NCBI GenBank assembly: GCA_003501665.1
Contig: DNOQ01000614.1
Location: 1 to 9,046, forward strand
Direction: 5' to 3'
Source of the DNA: Bacteroidales bacterium
GTDB taxonomy: Bacteria; Bacteroidota; Bacteroidia; Bacteroidales; VadinHA17
Length of the DNA: 9,046 nucleotides
The notes below the pieces were generated by a model. The model did not search any database. It saw only the letters and a program-made list of their open reading frames with translations, and was not told the DNA's origin. Below are positions 1-6,080 of the stretch, piece after piece. The translations under genes and the position numbers were made by a program. Every line of letters starts with the position of its first letter. The first letter of the stretch is position 1.

Positions 1-165
1 AAATGCTGGGGTGATGACATTTACTTCAAATTTTACAATGACTGTATTATTCATTCATTAGAAAAAGATAAGATACTGCCAAAGTTTTACTTAGCCCTTG
101 AGAACGAGGACATTTTTGATATAATTATTCTTGGCGCCCTGTCAGTAAATTCTGCCCTTCTTTAG
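1..165 (+). CDS. 3' end of an unidentified protein (partial)
   Basis: The first reading frame is open from base 1 to a TAG at 163-165, giving 54 residues that start KCWGDDIYFKFYNDC and end LGALSVNSALL. The residue mix (many D, E, K, F and Y, one W) looks like real protein rather than random translation, and no other frame explains this stretch. I do not recognise the family. The end overlaps the end of the convergent URO-D-like gene by 24 bp. The start lies outside the window. A chance open frame of this length in AT-rich DNA is possible, so the call is tentative. Confidence 0.4.
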   Translation, partial: KCWGDDIYFKFYNDCIIHSLEKDKILPKFYLALENEDIFDIIILGALSVNSALL

Positions 166-1221
166 AATCCCCAGTCTGTCAAGTTCATCATTAATAAAAA
201 GGCAATTTAATAAATTATAATCAGGTTCAATATGATAAGCAATCTTCAGATTGCCATTATCATTCTCTTTTAATGTTCTGTAAAGCCATTCCTTTATTTC
301 TCCAATATCCGAGCCCTCCGATAGTATTTCTGAAGGCGGAAATACATTTATCTCAAAATCATTCCCCATCAGTTCCCTGATCTTTGCCAGTGAAGTATTC
401 GATCCGGTATCAATTATCCTGAGATTTTCCACCTGGCATATTGCATTCATCACATGATCGGCATTACCGCAGCTGTGAAGACGTATTGCACCGAATTCCC
501 TTCCTATCCTGCTGATAAATGGTGTCACAAATTCCAGATAACCGGCTTCATCGATCATTGTACCGGAACATTCGCCCACATGAACGGAAGTGACAGGAAT
601 ATTACCCAGATCTGAAAAGAAGTTAATCACATGGACATATACATCTGTTATCCAGCCATGTATTCCTTTCACCAGATCAGGTTCAATCATCATCATAGTA
701 AATATATCCTGTCCGATGAATTTCATTGACGTTGTGATTATTCCATGAATTGTAGCCCGGCCTGAAGTATCCCAGAAAAACGGAGGGATGATCCTGCACC
801 GGGGATATTTCGAGAGCGCGGTCAAATATTGTTCTTCAAGATTCTTTAAAAAAGGCAGTTGCATTATTTGATTTACTCCGGGAAGTTCACTGGCTGAAGT
901 GATATCTCCAAGTGGAAAACCCTTAACATCCGAATCTTTATCCTCTGCGAATACAAATTCAGCACCGAGTGCTGCGGCAATTATCATATTCGGCTGGATT
1001 GCACCCACCAGCATCATATCCGGAACAACATATTCAGCCTGGACAAGGTTATCTTCCATATTATAGATCGGGTAATCGGGGAATCTGCTTTTAATAAATT
1101 TATGACATGCTTCATCCTGTTTCATTCTGTGATAAGGATCGAGGTAATACTGAGAGTCAAAAACAAAGCCTCCGTATTTATGAAGCCACCCTTTTGATAC
1201 GCTTGCCTGAACTCTGATCAT
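142..1221 (-). CDS. Uroporphyrinogen decarboxylase-superfamily protein (MtaA/MtbA-like methyltransferase candidate)
   Basis: This is a 359-residue cytoplasmic protein, the usual size for the URO-D (beta/alpha)8 superfamily, with no signal peptide. That superfamily includes haem-pathway HemE and the zinc-dependent methylcobalamin:thiol methyltransferases MtaA/MtbA. The sequence favours the second group: HVGEC at residues 214-218 is followed by RLHSCGN at 247-253, whose H249-x-C251 matches the family's zinc motif His-x-Cys, and C340 near the end could be the third ligand. The N-terminal substrate motifs of true HemE are not evident. The start codon lies 4 bp after the stop of the sugar symporter gene, so the two are almost certainly co-transcribed and perhaps translationally coupled; no strong ribosome site is seen. 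The context suggests a role in catabolism of a sugar or its substituent, for example methyl transfer. This is inference, since no corrinoid protein is encoded in the window. Confidence 0.82.
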   Translation of the reverse strand: MIRVQASVSKGWLHKYGGFVFDSQYYLDPYHRMKQDEACHKFIKSRFPDYPIYNMEDNLVQAEYVVPDMMLVGAIQPNMIIAAALGAEFVFAEDKDSDVKGFPLGDITSASELPGVNQIMQLPFLKNLEEQYLTALSKYPRCRIIPPFFWDTSGRATIHGIITTSMKFIGQDIFTMMMIEPDLVKGIHGWITDVYVHVINFFSDLGNIPVTSVHVGECSGTMIDEAGYLEFVTPFISRIGREFGAIRLHSCGNADHVMNAICQVENLRIIDTGSNTSLAKIRELMGNDFEINVFPPSEILSEGSDIGEIKEWLYRTLKENDNGNLKIAYHIEPDYNLLNCLFINDELDRLGILKKGRIY

Positions 1222-1225
1222 GATA

Positions 1226-2509
1226 TCATACTTTTTTACCTATCCGATGCCCATGAAGAGCATAGAACAATATATAGAAATAAAAGGGTATTACGATTGC
1301 ATATGCCAGTTTCGGATCGATGGTATCAGCGAGGTGTCCATAAAGCAAAGGCAGCAATGCGCCCCCGAGATTTCCGATTATGAGAAGGGATGAGCCGATA
1401 CCGGTGAAACGGCCCAATCCTTCAATAGCAAGAGGCCATACCGAAGGCCAGATAAGGGAATTTGCCATTCCAAGCAATGCAATAAAAACAACCGAACCCA
1501 TTTTTGGTGAAATAACAGCAGCAATTGTCAGTATTATACCAAGTACCGCGCATATCTTAAGTGCATTGCTCTGTGAAATGTAACGGGGTATAACGATAAT
1601 ACCTATTGAATACCCGATGATCATGGCCACCATTGTCATTGATGTAAAATATTTTGCGATGGAGATGGGTATCCCCTGACTAAGGCCATAGCTTATTATT
1701 GTATCTCCTGCTATTATCTCTAGCCCCACATCACAAAAGATCGCAATAACTCCCAGCAACAGGTATGGAAACTGAAATATGGATGTTTTTCTTTCAGTTC
1801 CGGTATTCTCTGTTGATGGATTTTCTTTCTCCGGATCAAGCTCCGGAAGTTTCGAGATTTTAACCATTATCCCGATAAAAGCAAGGATGAATGCCATTCC
1901 AATATAAGGGATGACGACTCTGCGGGCAAGTTCATCGAGCATTATTGCCCGCTGTTGTTCATTCACGTCAAGGAGCTTTGCCATCAATGCATCGCCGTCA
2001 CTTAATGCCATCACCCCGAACAATAAAGTAGCAATTATACCTGCCGATTTATTGCATATTCCCATAATGCTGATACGCTGAGCACCGCTCTCAATTGGTC
2101 CGAGAAGGGTAATATACGGATTTGATGCGGTTTGCATTATTGCCAGTCCGCAACCCATTATGAACAACCCCGACAGAAAAATGAGGTAAGTCCTTGTCAG
2201 AGCGGCAGGTATAAACAATAATGCTCCCACTGACATTATGAACAATCCGATCATCATCCCTGACTTGAGCCCGGTCCGTTTAAGTACCCGGGAGGACGGC
2301 ACAGCCATTATAACATATGCTATGTAAAATGCAAATGCCACCAGGTACGACTCGAAATGATTAAGTTCGCACGATATCTTGAGATAGGGTATCAGGATGC
2401 CGTTTAGCCATGTTACAAAACCAAAAATGAAAAAGAACAAACCTATTGTCCCTATTGTAATCCAGTTAGCTTGTTCTACCTGTCTGCCCTGACTTGTCTT
2501 TTGCTTCAT
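1226..2509 (-). CDS. FHS-family sugar:H+ symporter (FucP/GluP-like MFS transporter)
   Basis: This is a 427-residue inner-membrane protein with about 12 hydrophobic segments and a charged central loop around residues 217-243 (LPELDPEKENPSTENTG) between the two six-helix halves, as expected for the major facilitator superfamily. The family signature is clear: FFFIFGFVTWLNGILIPYLK at 25-44, then NPYITLLGPIESGAQR at 130-145 and GICNKSAG at 150-157. E140 corresponds to the proton-coupling glutamate of E. coli FucP (E135). The FucP aspartate D46 seems replaced by glycine (G37), which I recall as common in Bacteroidota members. The substrate (fucose, glucose, galactose, N-acetylhexosamine or other) cannot be read from sequence. 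The ATG at 2507-2509 has a good ribosome site. It is the first gene of an operon with the URO-D-like gene and is divergent from a lipoprotein glycosidase, suggesting uptake of that enzyme's product. Confidence 0.9.
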   Translation of the reverse strand: MKQKTSQGRQVEQANWITIGTIGLFFFIFGFVTWLNGILIPYLKISCELNHFESYLVAFAFYIAYVIMAVPSSRVLKRTGLKSGMMIGLFIMSVGALLFIPAALTRTYLIFLSGLFIMGCGLAIMQTASNPYITLLGPIESGAQRISIMGICNKSAGIIATLLFGVMALSDGDALMAKLLDVNEQQRAIMLDELARRVVIPYIGMAFILAFIGIMVKISKLPELDPEKENPSTENTGTERKTSIFQFPYLLLGVIAIFCDVGLEIIAGDTIISYGLSQGIPISIAKYFTSMTMVAMIIGYSIGIIVIPRYISQSNALKICAVLGIILTIAAVISPKMGSVVFIALLGMANSLIWPSVWPLAIEGLGRFTGIGSSLLIIGNLGGALLPLLYGHLADTIDPKLAYAIVIPFYFYILFYALHGHRIGKKV

Positions 2510-2514
2510 ATTTA

Positions 2515-2520
2515 TTCCCT
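2515..2520 (-). promoter_or_regulatory. Ribosome binding site of the symporter gene
   Basis: The minus strand reads AGGGAA with 5 bases before the ATG at 2509. It supports this start codon and is stronger than most ribosome sites in the window. Confidence 0.6.
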
Positions 2521-2558
2521 AAAAGAATATATCCTGTTTCGGTTTAATACCACTTAAA

Positions 2559-2568
2559 GATAGCTATC
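2559..2568. repeat. 10-bp perfect palindrome upstream of the symporter gene
   Basis: GATAGCTATC is its own reverse complement. It lies 50 bp upstream of the symporter start codon, within the leader or promoter of the minus-strand operon. It overlaps a near-consensus Bacteroidota -7 box on the minus strand (TATCTTTA, 2562 to 2555) that has no matching -33 element. It could be an operator or chance. Confidence 0.3.
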
Positions 2569-2605
2569 GTATCAGGATTTTTCTTTATTTTAACATATAA
2601 AAAAT

Positions 2606-2702
2606 GAAACCCACATGTTTTTCAAACGAAAACCAGAATGAAAATAATTTACTTAACATGTGGGTTCCATGTGACCTTTAAAATCAAAATTACTTACACA
2701 TG
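2606..2702. promoter_or_regulatory. Divergent control region with inverted repeat and CATGTG motifs (putative operators)
   Basis: Between the divergent symporter operon and the glycosidase gene lies a perfect 12-bp inverted repeat: AACCCACATGTT at 2608-2619 and AACATGTGGGTT at 2655-2666, with arms 47 bp apart centre to centre. The hexamer CATGTG or its complement CACATG occurs four times: 2612-2617, 2657-2662, 2668-2673 and 2697-2702. The second and third copies are direct repeats exactly 11 bp apart, about one helical turn, and the fourth overlaps the glycosidase ATG. This layout fits binding of a dimeric regulator to both promoters, possibly with looping. No regulator gene is in the window. 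A TAATTTTG box on the minus strand (2692 to 2685) fits a Bacteroidota -7 element, but the nearest TTG is 23 bp upstream, so the promoter call is weak. Confidence 0.5.
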
Positions 2703-4556
2703 AAATTCAGATTTACAACCCTGGTATCATCAAGTATCCTGATTATTATCTGTTTCTCATGCTCTGAACAGGTAAACAGTTTCGAATACAGCTCTGGATT
2801 CTATAAAATCCAGCTAAGTGATTCTCTGCCCTTCATCAGGTATTTTTCTGTCGACGGATTGGGCAGGAATCAGCTGGATAACAATATTATAGTGTGGAAA
2901 TCCTTAAAGGCTCATGGGGAATTTATACTAAGAAAGAGATCCGGAACGGAAGTAAAAATAGTGAAGAAAGGAAGGCCATCAGAGGTTCATTGGACCCTGA
3001 AATTTGAAGATCAGCAATTCACTGTCACATCATTTTATTCCGGTGATTCAGCAGCAAGTTTTCTTGATTTCAGGTTTGACAAGAATAAGAACCATGCCAC
3101 ACTGCTGGGACTAATGCCTGCAAAAGGGAAAACAAGGCTTCCTGCACTCCTGCATCTGCCCGATATGGGGACGTTCCGGCTGACATCGGACAAACCGGGG
3201 GCTGTTGTTGATTATAATGCCGGGCGGTATCAGGGAAGGGGACATATTTCAGTGCAGATTCCCGGAGTTACCGGTAAGGCTGAACCAGTCAGTTATAAAT
3301 TTAGTACTGTAAATATTTATCCTGATTTTGAAGGTGTTGAACAGGAAAAATATTCCGGCTTCCGGCGTAATTATTTGAATCTATATCAAATAAACCCGGT
3401 TTTCCGGGTACTTGCCAACAATTCCTGCAGCGACCCGGTGGCATTCACATTATACATGTCATCGATGCTGGCTCTCAATACTCCGCCTCTTGCCGATTCG
3501 CTCTCGGCTCTTGATCTGGTGAAGATGTCAATTGAAAGATATCTCAATGGGATGAAAGGGTATGGACTTGTCGGGTACGGAAAGGATAACTATGAAGGGA
3601 CAGAGGTTGCAGGCTGGAATTCTCCGTATAATTCCCTTGATTCATACCCGTCGCTTATTATAGCGGCATGCAATTATATAAAAGGTTCTGGCGACAAAAA
3701 ATGGGCGGTCAGGTATTATCCCGTGATGAAAGAGTGGATGGATGCCCAGATGAAAAGAGATCAGAACCAGAACGGGATCGTTGAGTATGAACTGAGCGGC
3801 AATTCAGGTTCATGGGACGGGCATATCAGACCGGCGAACTGGTGGGATACAATAGGATTCGGACACGAGGATGCTTTCAGCAATACAATTACATTTGAAG
3901 CGCTGAATCTGATGGTTTTCGTAGCTGAGATGCTTGGCAACAATGAAGATGCAGAAATGTACAGGAAGCTGGCCGGAAAGATGAAGACTTCATTTTTCAA
4001 AAACTTCTTCAATCCCGCCACAGGTGTTCTGGCCGGCTGGAAAAGTAAAGACGGCAGGTTGCATGATTATTATTTCGTGATGGTCAACAGCATGGCTGTT
4101 TATTATGGTCTGGTACCGGAAGAAAAAGAAAAGGAAATAATGATGGCACTGTGGAATAAAATGAAAGAAGTGGGATATACAGATTTTTCTTTGGGACTGC
4201 CCGGTAATCTTATTTCAGTAAGAAAAGAAGATTACACTCATCCCGATCCGCGCTGGGGAGGTGGAAAGCTGGAAGACGGCAGTGATGCTTTTCAACGATA
4301 TGAGAACGGAGGCGCATCTATTAACTGGTCATATTTTACGCTGATGGCATTTAAAAAAGCTGGACTCACAGAACAATACAAAACGATGGCAGACGGAATA
4401 ATTGAAGGTATCAATAAAGGTTCCTTTCAGGGATTATGCGATGAGGGAGGAATGACAAAAGACTGGAAGACATGGAACGGAGAGTGCTGGGGATATGAAG
4501 GTTTTCTGTGCGATGGGTATCTGGTAATTTCTGCTTTATTTCCTGAATTAAAATAA
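2700..4556 (+). CDS. Putative lipoprotein glycoside hydrolase, six-hairpin (alpha/alpha)6 type
   Basis: This is a 618-residue exported protein. Residues 1-21 (MKFRFTTLVS... ICFSC) form a lipoprotein-type signal: a basic start, a hydrophobic core and a likely lipidated C21 followed by SEQ. Export as a lipoprotein is likely. Residues about 30-255 look like a beta-rich N-terminal domain, and about 265-610 are helical with the character of six-hairpin glycosidases (the fold shared by GH15, GH63, GH78, GH94 and others). Features include GWNSPYNSLDSYPS (305-318), an aromatic/acidic stretch PANWWDTIGFGHEDAFSN (378-395) and YENGGASINWS (534-544). D383, E390 and E535 are reasonable catalytic candidates but are not proven. 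I cannot assign a CAZy family or substrate. The start is chosen because it begins the signal peptide, although no Shine-Dalgarno sequence is visible. Divergence from the sugar symporter suggests it releases the transported sugar from a polysaccharide or glycoside. Confidence 0.7.
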   Translation: MKFRFTTLVSSSILIIICFSCSEQVNSFEYSSGFYKIQLSDSLPFIRYFSVDGLGRNQLDNNIIVWKSLKAHGEFILRKRSGTEVKIVKKGRPSEVHWTLKFEDQQFTVTSFYSGDSAASFLDFRFDKNKNHATLLGLMPAKGKTRLPALLHLPDMGTFRLTSDKPGAVVDYNAGRYQGRGHISVQIPGVTGKAEPVSYKFSTVNIYPDFEGVEQEKYSGFRRNYLNLYQINPVFRVLANNSCSDPVAFTLYMSSMLALNTPPLADSLSALDLVKMSIERYLNGMKGYGLVGYGKDNYEGTEVAGWNSPYNSLDSYPSLIIAACNYIKGSGDKKWAVRYYPVMKEWMDAQMKRDQNQNGIVEYELSGNSGSWDGHIRPANWWDTIGFGHEDAFSNTITFEALNLMVFVAEMLGNNEDAEMYRKLAGKMKTSFFKNFFNPATGVLAGWKSKDGRLHDYYFVMVNSMAVYYGLVPEEKEKEIMMALWNKMKEVGYTDFSLGLPGNLISVRKEDYTHPDPRWGGGKLEDGSDAFQRYENGGASINWSYFTLMAFKKAGLTEQYKTMADGIIEGINKGSFQGLCDEGGMTKDWKTWNGECWGYEGFLCDGYLVISALFPELK

Positions 4557-4843
4557 GCAACAATTATTTGAAGCCAACCCAGGAGAGATCAGGATTACAA
4601 CAATGCAAGGCAACCTGAGGGTAAAACTTAAAGAAGAAGATTTTAAAAACAAGCGTTCATTTCCAAAGCATTGCGAGATAGATTCCTGCCCCCGGACAAT
4701 ACGTTTTCCGGACAATTCCTCCTGACACAAAATTCTTCATTTTTAACAGGATTAAACGGACGCTAACTTTCAAGAATGCGTACAATGTATATGGAAAATA
4801 AGAAATGTCTGATTTTTTATTTATTTTTTATGGTATAGTCAAA
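4557..4843. other. Gene-free stretch after the glycosidase gene
   Basis: No convincing gene or strong terminator is seen. A plus-strand frame is open from 4552 to a TGA at 4723-4725, with an ATG at 4603 that would give 40 residues (MQGNLRVKLKEEDF...). It has no ribosome site and no recognised family, and could be a relic. A 9-bp direct repeat CCGGACAAT lies at 4692-4700 and 4708-4716. The region from about 4800 to 4835 is very T-rich. The left end of the neighbouring transposase relic may lie here, but I found no terminal inverted repeat. Confidence 0.4.
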
Positions 4844-5139
4844 ATAATTCCGGTTTTGTTCGAGAAGATGGAGCAGCTTTATAAACGGCGCCAGGCAATA
4901 GTTGAGCATCCATTCAGGACGATCAAACGACAATAGGGCTTCATCTACATACTGATAAAAGAGTGGAAGAGCCGGGCAGGCGGGGATAATGGATTATCAG
5001 CATATCAGGTAAAGATCGTTTGAAGGAGTATCTGAGGGTACTTGCAACGTATGTTTTGACTGTTTCAGCCTTTTCAGACAAAAAATAAACCAATCAGAGA
5101 CCTTCGTTTTCCTGAATATAATTCCTAGGTGCAGATGAA
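4844..5139 (+). pseudogene. Relic of an IS1182-like DDE transposase (C-terminal part)
   Basis: Reading from 4844 gives IIPVLFEKMEQLYKRRQAIV and then EHPFRTIKRQ, followed by a TAG at 4934-4936 where the family has tryptophan (consensus EHPFGTIKRQWGF). This string is typical of the C-terminal DDE region of IS1182-type transposases. The frame goes on weakly as GFIYILIKEW to a TGA at 5021-5023. Homologous-looking sequence then resumes in another frame at about 5014 (DRLKEYLRVLATYVLTVSAF), hits a TAA at 5086-5088, and may continue to 5139 (NQSETFVFLNIIP). There are thus at least two stops plus a frameshift, and the N-terminal two thirds are absent. It cannot encode an active transposase and marks an old insertion. 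Confidence 0.62.
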
Positions 5140-5175
5140 GCCATTGCTTAAATCGCTTTAGATTGACTCAAAAAA

Positions 5176-5216
5176 CACCCGGCGGAAAAGGTTTTCAGAC
5201 AGACTCCCGTTGGGTG
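5176..5216. other. Stem-loop between the transposase relic and the toxin-antitoxin promoter
   Basis: CACCCGGCGG at 5176-5185 can pair with CCGTTGGGTG at 5207-5216 as a 10-bp stem (two G-U pairs in plus-strand RNA) around a 21-base loop. Plus-strand RNA has no U-run after it. Minus-strand RNA would have six U residues right after the stem (5175 to 5170) but two A-C mismatches inside it. It may be a decayed minus-strand terminator, an insertion-sequence end, or a structural element. No minus-strand gene is close enough to need a terminator here. Confidence 0.35.
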
Positions 5217-5254
5217 CAATCCTTAGTGTTGCTTCAAAATGACTTTATTGAAAC

Positions 5255-5285
5255 TTGTAAAATAGCAACTTTTAAGTTACCTTTG
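5255..5285 (+). promoter_or_regulatory. Bacteroidota-type promoter of the toxin-antitoxin operon with internal palindrome
   Basis: TACCTTTG at 5278-5285 matches the Bacteroidota -7 consensus TAnnTTTG exactly. TTG at 5255-5257 stands 20 bp upstream as the -33 element. Transcription would start near 5290, about 10 bases before the proposed CTG start. Within the spacer lies the palindrome AACTT-TT-AAGTT (5267-5278), and AACTTGTAA at 5252-5260 repeats its left half (AACTTTTAA, 5267-5275) 15 bp upstream. This is the expected place for an operator bound by the antitoxin in a self-repressing operon. The operator role is inferred. Confidence 0.6.
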
Positions 5286-5300
5286 ACGTAAAATAATAAA

Positions 5301-5657
5301 CTGGGAAAGTTCCAAACAATAGTAGCCTATAAGCATTATTTCGAGGTCTTTCTGGATTCGCAGCCAATAAAGATTCAAAATAAGATCTATAAAATCCTTG
5401 AAATAATAGAGTACCAGAGACAGGTACCAAAAAAGTTTATTAAGCATATTGAAGGGAGCAAAGGACTTTATGAGACAAGGTTTTCGTTAGGATCAGATAT
5501 CTGGAGAGTCTTTTGCTTTTGTGATGAGGGTAAACTTGTTATCTTACTTAATGGGTTTCAGAAAAAGACACAAAAAACACCTGGGAGTGAGATTGAGAAA
5601 GCAATTAGATTAATGGCAGAGTATTATAAAGAAAAACAAACAGGAGGAAAGAAATGA
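5301..5657 (+). CDS. higB: RelE/HigB-like toxin (Gp49/PF05973 type), probable CTG start
   Basis: The frame is open from after a TAA at 5289-5291 to a TGA at 5655-5657, but holds no ATG, GTG or TTG until a methionine at residue 105. Starting at CTG 5301 gives 118 residues, the normal length, beginning LGKFQTIVAYKHYFEVFLDS. The core KGLYETRFSLGSDIWRVF (54-71) and LLNGFQKKTQKTP (82-94), then EIEKAI, is typical of the Gp49/HigB family of RelE-fold ribonucleases, which usually cut mRNA on the ribosome. The body is intact, with no stop or frameshift. The TGA overlaps the antitoxin ATG (ATGA), so translation is coupled. A Bacteroidota promoter ends about 10 bases upstream. Either CTG is a weak start that keeps toxin levels low, or an ATG was lost by a point change and the gene is silent; family members I recall start MGKF or similar. 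Confidence 0.75.
   Translation: MGKFQTIVAYKHYFEVFLDSQPIKIQNKIYKILEIIEYQRQVPKKFIKHIEGSKGLYETRFSLGSDIWRVFCFCDEGKLVILLNGFQKKTQKTPGSEIEKAIRLMAEYYKEKQTGGKK
5642..5647 (+). promoter_or_regulatory. Strong ribosome binding site of the antitoxin gene
   Basis: AGGAGG sits inside the last codons of the toxin gene, 6 bases before the antitoxin ATG at 5654. It is the strongest Shine-Dalgarno sequence in the window, whereas none is seen before the toxin. This should favour antitoxin over toxin synthesis from the shared mRNA. Confidence 0.7.
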
Positions 5658-5950
5658 AAAGCAATGTAAAGACCTGGACTCAAATAAAAGATGAAAAATT
5701 TGGGAAAATTGGGACACCCAGGAGAGATGAATTGATCAGGGACTTTGAGTCATTTAAAATTGGCTATATGCTTAGAGAAGCCCGAGAAAAGAAAAAAATG
5801 ACTCAGGAGGAATTGGGAACTAAAGTGTCAAAAAAGCGCACGTTTATTTCAAGAGTAGAGAATGATGGTAGCAACATGACTTTGAGGACACTCTATGATA
5901 TAGTTGAGAAAGGATTGGGCGGCAAGGTCAAAATAAAAATAGAGATATAA
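5654..5950 (+). CDS. higA: HigA-like antitoxin, XRE-family helix-turn-helix protein
   Basis: This is a 98-residue protein with an Xre/Cro-type helix-turn-helix at about residues 36-90. KIGYMLREAREKKKMTQEELG (35-55) leads into SKKRTFISRVEN (59-70) and MTLRTLYDIVEKGLG (75-89). The N-terminal 34 residues, with IRDFESFKIG, are the usual toxin-contact extension of HigA-type antitoxins. It follows the toxin with a 4-bp ATGA overlap; toxin-first order is the hallmark of HigBA systems. The protein should neutralise the upstream toxin and repress the operon through the palindrome at 5267-5278. The gene appears intact. Survival of a full antitoxin beside a toxin with an odd start would fit either a working or a recently silenced pair. 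Confidence 0.85.
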   Translation: MKSNVKTWTQIKDEKFGKIGTPRRDELIRDFESFKIGYMLREAREKKKMTQEELGTKVSKKRTFISRVENDGSNMTLRTLYDIVEKGLGGKVKIKIEI

Positions 5951-6080
5951 AAGGCCTGCACCCTGACAGGTCGGTATCTGTTATTGCCAGACGGCCAAAA
6001 GTGCGTCTTAAAACCTTTTCAGTTTGAGATTAAGCAGGATTAATGTCTGATTATTAATATATCGAAACATATTATTACTT
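5951..6080. other. Intergenic region upstream of rsgA
   Basis: This 130-bp spacer has no reading frame of note. A TTTG at 6023-6026 could be a -33 element, but no TAnnTTTG box follows at 19-21 bp. No strong terminator hairpin for the toxin-antitoxin operon is visible. Confidence 0.35.

Noticed and set aside
1380..1583. Plus-strand frame of 67 codons
   Set aside because: It lies wholly inside the symporter gene on the opposite strand, which has clear family motifs; this is a shadow frame.
3761..4021. Minus-strand frame of 86 codons
   Set aside because: It is antisense to the core of the glycosidase, with no recognisable protein features.
4551..4570. AAATAA...TTATTT hairpin at the end of the glycosidase gene as a terminator
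   Set aside because: The stem is only 6 A/T pairs with no G/C and no U-run after it, so it is too weak to call.
4692..4716. 9-bp direct repeat CCGGACAAT as a repeat array or target-site duplication
   Set aside because: There are only two copies 16 bp apart with nothing insertion-like between them; probably chance or slippage.
4603..4725. Plus-strand 40-residue frame starting MQGNLRVKLKEEDF
   Set aside because: It has no Shine-Dalgarno sequence or promoter and no recognised family; the open frame also extends upstream of the ATG. It could be a relic but is not supportable as a gene.
4548..4730. Minus-strand frame of 60 codons
   Set aside because: It has low-complexity hydrophobic and serine-rich content, no ribosome site and no family resemblance; it overlaps the glycosidase end.
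5954..6000. Possible terminator after the antitoxin gene (GGCC repeats, CCTGACAGG)
   Set aside because: The arms are short and imperfect and no U-run follows.
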